Shown: one piece after another, positions 20,512 to 30,000 of the stretch
Numbering within the stretch: position 1 is the stretch's first letter
How the letters are laid out: each line of letters begins with the position of its first letter
Origin: Chromera velia
Taxonomy: Eukaryota; Sar; Chromeraceae
Length of the DNA stretch: 30,000 nucleotides
Assembly: GCA_018398765.1 (NCBI GenBank)
Contig: JAHBMJ010000227.1
Span: forward strand, 14,628-44,627
Reading direction: 5' to 3'
Position numbers and translations under genes: made by a program
The notes under the pieces: model-generated
What the model saw: the letters and a program-made list of their open reading frames with translations, nothing else
Database searches by the model: none
Told to the model about the DNA's origin: nothing

Positions 20512-20531
20512 ATCAATCAATCAATCAATCT
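20512..20531. repeat. (ATCA)n microsatellite
   Basis: About four and a half ATCA units, not near any recognised gene. Confidence 0.85.
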
Positions 20532-21009
20532 GATTTGAACCATAATAAAAAAAAATCAATCAAAACGGTTTTATAGACCTGTAAAAAGACTAGCTAGATC
20601 GAAAGAGACTTAGACAGTATTAGACATCTCGAAACTATATCAATGAAATCAACCTCTCAGTAGAATAAACGGTGACAGTCTAGATCCTGGTTTGCCTGAC
20701 TCGGACATTCTATGAAAAGCTAGATCATTGAAACTAACATTGAAAAGCGTCGTCTAGAGCGTCGTTTAAAGCGACCCCCCAGGTTACGGACTCATAATAC
20801 GGAGAGAGTGTCTGTCTAGGTGTCTGTGCTTGCACTAGAGTCTTGCAGTACGTGTTTTCAAGTCACAAATAAGGTCACACCATCACACTCACAACGTACG
20901 CATTCGCTCACTACCTCGTCTGCCCACTTATTTATTATGCTGTCAGGCACCCACTCTTCATTTACTTCTTCGCTTCCTTACTTGTTCACTCGCAAGCGCG
21001 CTAGTCATC

Positions 21010-21245
21010 TGCTCGACTGACTGAATGGCTAGCTGACTAACTCTCTGACTGATTGATTGCCTGACCGACTTCCTGACTGACTGACTGACTACTTGACTGC
21101 CTGCCTACCTGCTTGCCTGCCTCAGTGACTGACTGACTTCGTAACTGAGTAGCTGACTGACTCATTAACTGAGTAGCTGACTGACTGAATGACGGATTGA
21201 TCAACTGAGTAGCTGACTGAGTGAGACAGTGAGTTGAGTGAACAT
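21010..21245. repeat. CTGA-rich degenerate tract with embedded 3-copy unit
   Basis: CTGA, CTGC and ATTG words dominate. Inside it, aactgagtagctgactga occurs three times (near 21143, 21169 and 21200), showing that a longer unit has been copied within the eroding tetranucleotide array. Confidence 0.75.
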
Positions 21246-21682
21246 TCAATCAATCCATCCACTCTGTCAGCCAGTCATGATGTATGCACTCACCCACTCA
21301 GGTATTCGTCAATTTTTATTCACCTCGTCCCTCACCCACACACATACCCACGCATCATTCCTTGAGTACCTCTTGCTCAATAGTCATGCATGTGTGTATT
21401 TCCCCCCTCCCTGACGCTTCAGTGACTTGCTCAGCCACTCAGTCCCTTGAGCCGCTCTCCATTGATCCAAAAACCATTATCTATCTGTGTATAAACGTAT
21501 GTGTTGAAAGAGAGAGGGCGACATTGGTTACACTGATTCACCATTTTACCACACATACCTCCTGTCCTGCGATGTCCTTTCCTGTTAAGGGAGACCTGCA
21601 GACAGACTGATGGAGCGTCAGTGCTTGCGTCTTGACATTCAAGTAGAATAAGCATCACACAGTCAGGTGGCTGCTGTCCTCC

Positions 21683-22384
21683 TCAATTGAGTCCAAGAAA
21701 AGTCTCTACTTGTAAAAGGACCTCCCCCGCAGTCATTTCTGCCGTCTCCACTCGAACCACACACATTCGCTCCTCGTCCTCCCCCCGCTCCTCCTGGTGC
21801 GCTTTTCCAGGGTCCACCAACATGTCCCGTCTCTCTTCAAATGTGGGGGGGAGGGAGGGGTTCTCGTAACTCATCAAAAACTCCTCAACGCTCTGGCCTT
21901 TTTCACTAGCCTGTTCTTCCAATCGCTTCAGTTTCCGAGCTCTCAAGACTTCAGGCGACACACACAAGTCGACAATCACCAGGTTCTCTCCTAGCTTTTC
22001 CCTCAGGAAGTCACGGAACCTTCGATGAAGTACAGCATGACTGAGCACTATGCGGCTTTCGGGAGCACTCGCACGGACCTGCAGCACTTCCGGAGCCATA
22101 GCGTCATACAATTCCTGTGCCGCTGTGAAATCAGGATCCTCTCCTGCCGACAGCTTCAGGTAGTAATCTGTGCAGAAACGCTCCCGCAACCGCGTGATGC
22201 TCTCCGGGCAATTGGCCATTTCTTCTGCAGTTGGGATCAGAGCAGCCTGCTTGACTGGGTCGAGGCCGTACATCCAGGCGTCTCCATCGAAGTGGCAGAA
22301 GCCGTGCTTGGACTTCAGGGCCTCTCCCACAGTGGTCTTGCCCCCTCCAGAGACGCCACAGATCAAAACGAAAGTACTGGCCAT
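21683..22384 (-). CDS. P-loop kinase, gluconokinase-like
   Basis: A single exon of 233 codons plus TGA; the ATG at 22384 is the first ATG of the open frame. A Walker A loop, GVSGGGKT, lies at residues 10-17, right after a hydrophobic beta strand, as in small-metabolite kinases. HFDGDAW (31-37) matches the substrate-side DGD motif of gluconokinase-type enzymes. RIVLSHAVLHRRFRDFLREK (111-130) resembles the gluconokinase segment in which a Ser-Ala pair precedes a YRDLLR-like helix; RARKLKR (148-154) would be the start of the lid. The length is somewhat above the roughly 175-190 residues usual for gluconokinases, with extra sequence at about 40-100 and in the lid (155-205). The likely reaction is ATP-dependent phosphorylation of a small sugar acid or related metabolite, but the substrate is not fixed by sequence. 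No targeting peptide follows from this start. It sits head to head with the LRR gene, 903 bp apart. Confidence 0.85.
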   Translation of the reverse strand: MASTFVLICGVSGGGKTTVGEALKSKHGFCHFDGDAWMYGLDPVKQAALIPTAEEMANCPESITRLRERFCTDYYLKLSAGEDPDFTAAQELYDAMAPEVLQVRASAPESRIVLSHAVLHRRFRDFLREKLGENLVIVDLCVSPEVLRARKLKRLEEQASEKGQSVEEFLMSYENPSLPPTFEERRDMLVDPGKAHQEERGEDEERMCVVRVETAEMTAGEVLLQVETFLGLN

Positions 22385-23287
22385 TGGAGGGAATGGAAGG
22401 GAACTAGCTGGCCTCTCGGCGCCCCGTCTACATATTTTAGCGATTCGGCCAGGATTAAAAAAAGCCGTCTCTGAGCTCAGCCGTTCCACGCATGAAGTCT
22501 GACAGATCCGAAGGGTTTGCACCCCGGGGCTGCGTACGACCGGAAGATTTTGTGGGGTGGAAGTGTCGGGAAGAGGACGCTCATGGACTCTCTACTGCAT
22601 GGGCTCACAAGGACTAGGGTTTGCTGGTCCAGGCTGGAAGATACTCCACGCAATGACCCACTTGACGCAGGGATGTTCCCCGCGTCTCTGCATGCCGTCC
22701 CCCGCGCGCGTAGCTCGGCAAGCCTGCAGCTATAGGGATCGAGGCCCGAGGGGGATGGATATCCCGGATGGATCTGCGTGGCCGCGCGGTTCCGCGGGCC
22801 GGGGCCACGGAGCGCCGCGCGCGGCCGCGCGGGATTTGCTCGGAATTTTCCGAACTCTCATGAACTCTCGGACGAAATCCACCGCCTTAATTCGATTCGA
22901 TCATCTCTAGCTCCGAAGGAATTCAGCATCATTGAATCATATTGCACCAATGCATGGTGCGACATTGGTGCGACTAAGAGAGAGTTGCACTGGGAAATGT
23001 AGGTACTAACTTGGATTTCAATCGAAAAGAATGCCATGCTGGAGTTTTCGGCTTTTTTGACTTACTTCATTGCAGACGTCTCGCGAGAATCTTTGAGGGA
23101 GCCGCCCAATCCAGAGAATCATTTCAGTGCATGAGCCTCTGGCAGAAAAGCAACTCACTGGGATCTGGAGGTTCTGGAAATTTTGTTTTGGCCTGTGCCT
23201 CTCTCTAGAGAAAGATTGGCTGTCTGCCTCGGTGTCATTCCATTGAGGGTGCTCGTCTTCTCTCCTCTCATCACCCGTCTCTCGAGA
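22385..23287. promoter_or_regulatory. Shared upstream region with CpG-rich island
   Basis: This is the only DNA between the start codons of the divergent kinase and LRR genes. From about 22680 to 22835 it becomes very GC- and CpG-rich (cccccgcgcgcg, gccgcgcgg and ccgcgcgcggccgcgcgg), unlike the rest of the window. The words ggccgcgcgg and ccgcgcgcggcc form imperfect inverted repeats. Two small dyads follow: tcggaattttccga near 22840 and gcaccaatgcatggtgc near 22945. A bidirectional promoter is inferred from position and composition only. Confidence 0.4.
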
Positions 23288-24554
23288 ATGTCCACAGAAG
23301 GAACTCTCCCCATGCATGAGGAAGGTAAGATGCGCTGGCTGTGATCACACAAGCCATTCCTCCAGTTCCAGCTTCGTGGAGTCGTTTGTATCCTTTCTCC
23401 TTGTGATTTGCGTTTGCAGGGCAGGGGCCGAACAAGGATGGTGCAGCCCTTGGCGTCTCCTCCCAGTTATCAACGGAGGAGGAGACGTTCCTCAAACTGA
23501 TGAAGAGCGCGGAAGTGAATTCTCAGGTCGGCAGGAGGGGGGTCTGGTAATCATGGAGGGAAAAAGGGAGAGGGAGGCACGGTTCGCTTCTCCTGGACTG
23601 TCCTTAAAATTCTTCTCTTATTTTTTCTCTGACTGCTTTCGTTCAGATGTATTCAGTGATCCTCGTTTCCTTTTCTTAATTGCCTTTTGGAGCTCTTCGA
23701 CCGTCTGCCAAGAGATTGATTTCTCACCACCTGCTTCCTTCAAGAATGAATGTTCGGTCCCCCAATCTGCTTTCCTCTTGATTCTTTTCATCAACGACTA
23801 CATGTCATTTCAGAGCGCCCCTCCTGTCTCCACTTGTGGTCATGAGTCATTTCAGAGCGCCCCTCCTGTCTCCACTTGTGGTCATTGTGCAGGAATTGTC
23901 GGAGATGGCATCTGGACGGGACGGGTACGCAATGGCATTTCTGTGCCTCTCTTCAGTGCAGAAGGTGGGTTGTTTCATTGACATGAGCTGAGGGAGACCC
24001 AGATTTTTCGCTGTGGTTCTCTTGAGGATATCGAAACACTCTCACCAGTTGAGCCACTTGATCTGCTCCTGGCGCCATGCATCTTCACAGTTCATGCAAA
24101 AGTTGGTTAGCTTCGAACAGAATCTGTGTACACCGTTTAATAAAACGCAAGTTGTGGACTTCTGAAGAGAGACATTCTTTGCCTCTCTGGTTAATTAGCC
24201 GAAAGTGCTGACAATAAAAATCTTTCTTCGAGTCATTTCTCTCTTAATTCGTTCTGTTGTCACTGACTGCAGGGGACGCTTCGAGGAGTTCCCCTCCGAC
24301 GTCTCGATTTGTCCGGTAAGGCAGCTCTTCGGGGGAGGGGGGCAGAGCGTTTCATCTTTTTTCCCCCAGCTTTGTTGACCTTGCAACCGTAGGCTGGTGA
24401 GGGTCATTTCTCGTGGGGGTGCATGTGGGTGAAAGCGCGAGTGAGATTAATTCCCAGAATGCGCTGATGGCTTTTCTTCACCTCTGCGTGTGAACGTCCT
24501 GTCCGTGGGATTCCTGTTGACTTTCTGCGTTGAGTCTCTCTTTGTTTCCCTCGG

Positions 24555-24589
<35 letters not shown>

Positions 24590-25508
24590 CAGACTGCACG
24601 TTATCTCCTCGGAGGATTTTTTTCCTTCTCGATCTTCTGCCGGAGTCCATTGAGGAAATGAAACTGGGTGGGTGGGTGGGTGGATCGGTAGGGTCACTTG
24701 GGGAGAGGTGGAATGAGGGGAGGGAGGGAAGGAACATAGGAGGGTTGAAGAGAAGTGCAGCCAGGGGTTGTTTCCTCTTTCACTGCTTCAAGTCACAAGA
24801 GAGAGACGAAAGAAAACGACGTGCGATGATCCGAAGGTTCCTCCCTCGATCTTCTTTTGTTTCTCCATAATGCTCTCACTTAAAAGTTTTTCTTTCATCT
24901 TATGTTCTCTTTTCTTCACTCAGCTTGGCTCTGTATGATGTGAGCCTTTCTGCTTTTGCTGTCTTTCCCTTTCGTGTCCTTTGATTTCCCTTTGGTGTTT
25001 TCACCTTGGAGGAAGTAGGGTGACTGCCTTTTTCAAGTTGCAGGAAAGGAAAGAGTGCAGGAGGCAATTTTGGCTTCCTGTCTGATTCCTGTCTCGTCTA
25101 TGACTTCCATCGACGCTCATCACTGCATGACCATAGATGAAAAGGAAGGCCGGAGCATTAATTTCTCTCTGTATGCATGCATGCAGGCCCTGCTGCCGTG
25201 AGGGGTGCCGCTTGTCCGCTTCTCTGTCAATTCCTCGGGAGAGTGGGACAGTCGGCCTCTCAACAAGGAGGGGGGGGTGGGCCGCGTCTGAAGAGCCTGA
25301 GCTTTGCCCGTAAGTCCGCATGCATGCATGCACGCATGAAGGCAGCCGACAGCAACTCAGCTGAATACCTTGTTTCAGAGGGAGTGAGGAGAGACGGAGA
25401 AGGGAAAAGAAGTGTTGGGTGTCCCTCTCTCAGAAGTGTGGATCAAGTATGACAAAACCATGCAGGCCTTCTGCTGCTTTGTTTGAGTGGCCGTGAGATG
25501 CCTGGCAG

Positions 25509-25545
<37 letters not shown>

Positions 25546-27725
25546 TACAGTGGACCTCATATAATGGGCAGCTAAGCATTGGAGTAGGACGGAAACAGCG
25601 GGATATAGATGCCATCGCTCAATTTGTTCCTCTACCATGTTTCTTCCCCTTCCCCCCGCCCCTCTTTCCTTTGCAGGCAACTCACTTGGCCCGTCAGAGG
25701 CGCCTCTTGTGTTTGGGGTTTTGCCTCGCGGCCTGGAGACCCTGAGCCTTGAAGGTCGATTGGGGGTGTGGGGGGAAGGGGGAAGATTTTCTTTGTGGAA
25801 CTTAAGAAGGGAAAGGAAAAAGTAAATGAGGACGCGTTCGCTTTTCTCTTTCACAACGCTCCATCTTGTCGCGGTTTGTTCTCCATTTGAGAAGCTCCGG
25901 AGTCGATTTTGTTTGTTTCCTCATGTAAAAGGAGACAGGAAACCCCCATGCATGTTACTGACGTTTGCACGTACGTCTCCGTCTCCTTCATGCTGTGCAC
26001 AATAGACCCTCTCACAGGGAAGCAATCGATCGCCCTGCATGCCCATATGCACCTGTCTTCATCTTTCTTTCCAGACAATTAAGCGGAAATTGAATGTATG
26101 TCCATCTTCCTTGTCTTGTTGTCTTTGACATACTGTGCAGGCAACTCTCTCGGCATGGCAGGGACTCAGGCTTTCGCAGAGGCAGTGAGGGAAGGGAGGG
26201 TCTCTTCTGTGAGAGTGCTGAATCTCTCTGAGACCTCCCTGAATGACGGCAACATGGAGATCCTGTCCGCCGCTTTCGCAGCAGCAAAGCCCCTCAAAGT
26301 AGAGAGCCTCTTGCTCGGCTCGAATCGTTTCTTTGGAAAGGCAACGCTCTCCCCATTGCTTCGAAAGGAGACCTTCCCCTTCTTGAAAAACCTGCAGCTC
26401 GCTCGCTGTCGTCTGTCTCATGATTCGTTGACGGGACTGGCAGACAAGATGAAGGAGGGAGAGTTGCTCTCACTGGAGAGTCTTGGTCTGGACAGAGTAC
26501 AGGGTTTGCAATTCCCTGGTAATGAAGACCTCCTCATAGCAGCAGTCGCTTTTGCGGAGGGGTTGCGGGGAGCTCTAGTACCCTCTTTGAAGACACTCAG
26601 TATGAGGGGGGTGTACTTTGTCGGGGCAGCTGCCGATGCTGTGGTGTCGGCTCTCGCCTCTGATGAGGCCCCCCCCCTCGAGACTGTCGACCTGGACGTC
26701 TCTCTTTGTGAAGATCAAAGCACAGCAAGCACAGCGAGTGCAGAAACCGCACGAGTGTTGTGTAGTGGCGAGCTCCGTTGCCTTCGGAGCGTGGGAGTGG
26801 AGATTGACCGTCTCCATGGGGCTGTATTCATTCAGGGAGTGATAGATGCTCCTGAGCCGCCCCCCTGGCGGGATCTTTCTCTGTTTGTCGACTTGAAATC
26901 ATGTCAGATGGAGGAGGCAAGTCAGATACAGGAGGCCCTCGCAGATGCTTTCCGTGTTGAGCGCCTGTCTGTGCTTCGGAAGTTTGACCTATCAGGGGGA
27001 GGCGACAAAGTCACAAGGGAGAGTATGGAGAGTTTGTTTCTCAGGGGGGCGGGAGAGACTGAAAGCGGTCTTCCCTTTCTTGAGTCTTTAAATTTGTCTT
27101 GCACGTTGGCAGGAGATGGAATAGAATATCTGGGGGGGATTATTCGGTCAGGGAAAATGTCGAGTCTCGTTGAACTCGACCTGAGCATGAGTGAGCTGAA
27201 CGTCGAGGGGATGGGGTTCTTTGGGGAACTTGTTAGGGGAGGGTATTTGTCAAAACTCCAGACACTGAGACTGTCAGACAACGGTTTTGGGGCGGAAGAT
27301 ATGAATGCATTTTTTGGGGGTGTGTGCAACTCGGAGCAAGGTCTCCCTGCTCTGAAGATTCTAGACCTTCTTGGGTCATGGGGTTCAACTTGGAGGGCCT
27401 TCCAAGAGCCCTCAGGGAGGGGAAGTTGGGGAGCTTAGAGAAGCTCGACCTCACTCATTCCAGCCTCCTCAACAATGACTTGCTTTCCCTTGCAGAAGCG
27501 TTCCAAGCAGGCAAGGCACTTCACCTAACATCCCTGCGTCTGCCGTTCAATCTCCATATCACCGAGGAGGGAGTCAGGAACTTTCTTAAAACCCTCGAGC
27601 CTCAGTCGCTACCGAAGCTGCAGCACTTCGATCTGCATGCCACCTCTGTCAATGAAGACAGACGCAGAGCCCTTCTGTTAGAGGCGCAAGCGGGGGGCAA
27701 GATGCTCTCGGTCGCTAGGATGTAA
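23288..27725 (+). CDS. Leucine-rich repeat protein (ribonuclease-inhibitor type), eight exons, frameshifted
   Basis: Exons: 23288-23324, 23420-23526, 23814-23924, 24273-24315, 24593-24667, 25187-25309, 25677-25754 and 26141-27725. All introns are GT-AG and phases agree. The ATG at 23288 opens a 12-codon exon ending at gtaaga. Residues 1-85 are not LRR. From residue about 86, repeats of 26-30 residues follow the LxxLxLxxNxLgxxG pattern (LRRLDLSDCTL, LKSLSFARNSLG, LETLSLEGNSLG, VRVLNLSETSLN and onward). These form a curved protein-binding surface as in ribonuclease inhibitor and NLR proteins; no NACHT, kinase or membrane region is seen. In exon 8 the first frame stops at 27438, but the LRR pattern continues in the next frame (FNLEGLPRALREGKLGSLEK) to a stop at 27725. 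Read with the frame change, the protein has about 719 residues; without it, 623. An LRR-sized exon may be missing between exons 5 and 6, where the repeat seems short. Partner and pathway are unknown. Confidence 0.78.
23804..23887. repeat. 42 bp tandem duplication carrying a 3' splice site
   Basis: gtcatttcagagcgcccctc and the rest of a 42 bp unit occur at 23804 and 23846. Each copy brings its own tttcag acceptor, giving exon 3 two possible starts, 23814 and 23856, which differ by 14 codons and keep the same phase. Confidence 0.9.
24556..24587. repeat. (GT)n tract before an LRR-gene acceptor
   Basis: Sixteen TG/GT units end at tatgcag, the acceptor of exon 5, so the microsatellite takes the place of the polypyrimidine tract. 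Confidence 0.92.
25514..25541. repeat. (GT)n tract in LRR-gene intron 6
   Basis: About fourteen GT units in the 367 bp intron between exons 6 and 7, away from either splice site. Confidence 0.92.
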
Positions 27726-29312
27726 AAGAGTCTTAAAAGGACAAAGCTATAGAGACAAAGTTATTTTTTGACGAATTTAATAATGAATTCAACTTAATCT
27801 TTAAATACCAATATAATAAATAGTAATTTACTATTAGATCTAGTTACAATTCTAGTATAAGACTAGGTATAAGATCCGCAAAAATGATTAGCATCGGCGA
27901 TTATTACTAAAATAATTTACTATAATTTGTTAGGTGTTAAACGCTAGGTTAAACGTTAAGTATATAACTCAAATAATTTAATTTTTAAAAATAAGTCATA
28001 TTATCATGTTTCCTGCAGCTCTAGGTTGCGGGAGCTATGGCTGGTCTCAATGGTCTGCTTGTTGCACAGCTGTGGCTTGGTCATGAGGCTAGTCATCAGG
28101 CAAAAATTTGCCAAAAAAGTAGTAAAAACAAAAATCCAAAAACATTGAGCTGTCATCCTTTCCCTCTGCTCCCATCCTTCCCCCCCCGACCCCGTTTTAA
28201 TATCTATGCCTAGATTTATACAGCCCTTGCAAGAATAACATAGTTTTCTATCTTTCTGTGAACAAGAGAAAGTCTTACCTAGAGTCTTGCTTGGGGAATG
28301 GAAAGCAACCCTAGCAGGGCCAACGAAAGAGATAAAACAGAATGGTAGTAATATTTCTGATTGAGTTGATCAATTATGATAAATAAAAGAAAAAGAAAAG
28401 ATCGGGCTAGAGATCGGGAAGCTTTTTTTTTCTAGTTTTTTTTTTTTATGGAGTGCAGGGCCTAGCCTTCCTGGGGAGAAAGTCAAAAGATAACTTTTCC
28501 TTTTTCATATCTATCTCTGCACAATGTTGCATGCAAATTAAGAACGAGACGGGGCAGAAACAAAAAAAACATTAGGAATTGCTTCTTAAAATGTCCAGAT
28601 GCAAGATGCAGGCCATCTAGCAGGCCGTTGACCATATTAGGATTAGATCTACTATCGCTATACTTAATAATACTTCCGGATCACATCTTATACAGAGAAG
28701 TCTGTCAGATCCCTACAGTAGACCCTACTCGTTGCATACAAGGCCTCAGAGTGAGAGAGCTACGCATTGTACTCTGACAGTACTCACTGATCGATCGATC
28801 GGGATTTGATTCATGTAAACCTGCCATGAGTGGCGCGGCCATGCACAACGGCTCCACAATGCGCGCACGGGCGGGCACGGCACTGGCTCTGCAATGCGCG
28901 GCGCCTCGCCTCGCCCCCCCCACTCATACTAAGCTGCTCAATGACTTTGTCTTTGGTTGTAAGGCCATGCAACGGCGGTCCTCCATCATCCTATTGTAAC
29001 CCACTGAACATCTAGCTCAACGCACCCTCACTGTTCTAATACGCACTCCCCTTCCTACTTCACCATCTTGCACGACAGAGACAGAAGGGACGAGCAAAAA
29101 CAAAAGTGGGTCCGTCTAGACTCATTTATTTGCGTCCCTCGGTGACAAACGGTGGCAGCGAGACACATCCGCCGACTACGCTAATGTACGGTCGCCTTCA
29201 AAGGCGCTTGGCTGACTGGCTGACTAACATTCTCAGACTGACATGGGCCCCCCCCTGTTGCTTTCGACTTGCAGCAAAGGGATCGCGCTACCCAGGCCCG
29301 ACCACCATGCCC

Positions 29313-29342
29313 GACAGACAGACAGACAGACAGACAGACAGA
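29313..29342. repeat. (CAGA)n microsatellite
   Basis: Seven to eight CAGA units. The surrounding plus-strand open frame (29106-29669) reads through it, but has no other support. Confidence 0.93.
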
Positions 29343-29368
29343 AGAAGACGCCAGCAGGTGCATCTGAA

Positions 29369-29448
29369 TCAGCAGTCACACCACACGCCTTTGCCATTGC
29401 GAGCGTCAAAAAGGTACACCAATAGCTCGGCAGCAGACATCAGCAGGC
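29369..29448 (-). CDS. Possible terminal exon of a minus-strand gene entering from the right
   Basis: After a minus-strand acceptor (gtatctttgcag) the frame reads 26 residues, hydrophobic then charged (GLLMSAAELLVYLFDARNGK and on), to TGA at 29371-29369. The residue mix is protein-like, and the acceptor has a reasonable pyrimidine tract. No upstream exon can be joined with certainty, and the other phase (RPADVCCRAIGVPF, then stop) is also open. No product can be named. Confidence 0.2.
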
Positions 29449-30000
29449 CTGCAAAGATACACACAGTCAGACAGAGAGACAAAGACAGAAGAGGGATACC
29501 CCACCCCCATACGAGCCTTCAGGGTCTCTTCGGAGACCGAGAGGACACTCGCTTGGAGGGTCTTTCACCTCAACTCCCGCCGCTCAAGGCTTCCCTCCAC
29601 CCCGCATCGATGCACATGAGTAGAGCCCCCCCCCCCCGTGCTTTGCACCTGCCTGCATACTATCGATGATCAACAAAGCTTCTGAATTCTGTGGATCCCC
29701 CCCCCATCCCCGGTGATAAAACGTTGAAGACGCTTTAACACAACTGGCTGCCTAACACTGATTTGCCGCACGACTAATACACCAGTACTATCACTCACAT
29801 ACTAGTCGAGTTGAGTGTGTTTGTCTGTTAGTAAATGTGTTCGTCTGCTGATCTAATCGGCCTTGCTGGAGCCAACCAAAATAGAGAGAAGACAAAGAGA
29901 AAAGAAGGTAATTTAAAAAACGGGACAGACAAGAAACAGACCGGAAACCGAGGCACACCCGTCTAAGGACCCGATCGAACGTCAAGGAGGCCTTGCAGAG

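Larger units (their letters stand above)
17139..21682. other. Long repeat-rich spacer, no supported gene
   Basis: This 4.5 kb lies between the 5' end of the PARP gene and the 3' end of the kinase gene. It contains GTGCTC/GAGCAC hairpins (17546-17723), (TA)n (17822-17853), degenerate tetranucleotide DNA (18283-18760), a polypyrimidine tract (19105-19710), an AT-rich block (about 19830-20810) with (GAT)n and (ATCA)n, and a CTGA-rich tract (21010-21245). The longest mixed frame (17799-17272 minus, 175 codons) covers the hairpins and shows no recognisable domain. Sequence from 21280 to 21660 is unremarkable. Confidence 0.6.
27726..30000. other. AT-rich then mixed DNA after the LRR gene, weak exon candidates only
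   Basis: 27726-28000 is strongly AT-rich with taatt words. At 28020 a tttcctgcag acceptor precedes an LRR-like peptide (RLRELWLVSMVCLLHSCGL) that runs to a stop near 28146; it could be a decayed LRR exon. 28150-28700 is AT-rich with poly-T runs, and GATC repeats lie near 28790-28801. On the minus strand, 29448-29369 (after a ctttgcag acceptor) reads GLLMSAAELLVYLFDARNGK and ends in TGA, a possible terminal exon. 30000-29959 (LCKASLTFDRVLRR before gtgtgc) could be an exon of the same incoming gene. A (CAGA)n tract lies at 29313-29342. None is strong enough to call a gene. Confidence 0.4.

Noticed and set aside
24880-24990. Extra LRR exon with peptide LALYDVSLSAF after a cttcactcag acceptor
   Set aside because: No donor and phase combination joins it to both exon 5 and exon 6 without a stop, so it was left out of the gene model.
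29106-29669. Plus-strand open frame of 187 codons
   Set aside because: It crosses a CAGA microsatellite, is mixed and low in structure, and competes with a minus-strand exon candidate.

Overview
This is eukaryotic nuclear DNA. Coding sequence is cut by many GT-AG introns (about 90-620 bp), there are no ribosome-binding sites or operons, and spacers are full of micro- and minisatellites. An intron-rich protist or alga fits best. The style (large LRR proteins built from LRR-sized exons, (GT)n and TGCATGCA runs in introns, mid-GC DNA broken by AT-rich blocks) suggests a chromerid such as Chromera velia. A brown alga or another large-genome protist is not excluded, and no marker gene here settles it.

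Five genes can be supported. (1) Minus strand, 3398-1634: two exons, 514 residues, Ser/Pro-rich, with four RRxS motifs, unknown function. (2) Plus strand, 7264-13591: ten exons that join in frame to 1116 residues, with a coiled-coil N-terminal half, a proline-rich linker and a very basic Ser/Lys/Arg tail rich in SPxK-type motifs. (3) Minus strand, 17138-15513: an intronless 541-residue PARP-type ADP-ribosyltransferase with the H-Y-E triad visible and an acidic tail. (4) Minus strand, 22384-21683: an intronless 233-residue P-loop kinase resembling gluconokinase. (5) Plus strand, 23288-27725: an eight-exon ribonuclease-inhibitor-type LRR protein whose introns fall in phase 1 at the same place in the repeat, and which carries an apparent one-base frameshift near 27380.

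Layout: 1-1633 holds a possible end of an upstream gene, an 8 x 37 bp minisatellite and a (GT)n tract. 3399-7263 is a low-complexity spacer with a 35 bp minisatellite and about 800 bp of composite microsatellite, mostly GAAA. 13592-15512 is an AT-rich block with a 10 bp tandem repeat, a hairpin and a foldback element with arms of about 195 bp. 17139-21682 is a long spacer with repeated GTGCTC/GAGCAC hairpins, degenerate tetranucleotide tracts and a polypyrimidine tract. 22385-23287 separates genes 4 and 5 head to head and contains a CpG-rich island, a candidate bidirectional promoter. 27726-30000 is AT-rich, then mixed, with only weak exon candidates.

The genes show no shared pathway. The points most worth checking are the LRR gene (modular exons, duplicated splice acceptor, frameshift), the excess of TGCATGCA and its place at 3' splice sites, the foldback element, and the intronless PARP gene. 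Exon limits were read by hand from splice consensus, reading phase and protein character; no RNA evidence or database search was available.
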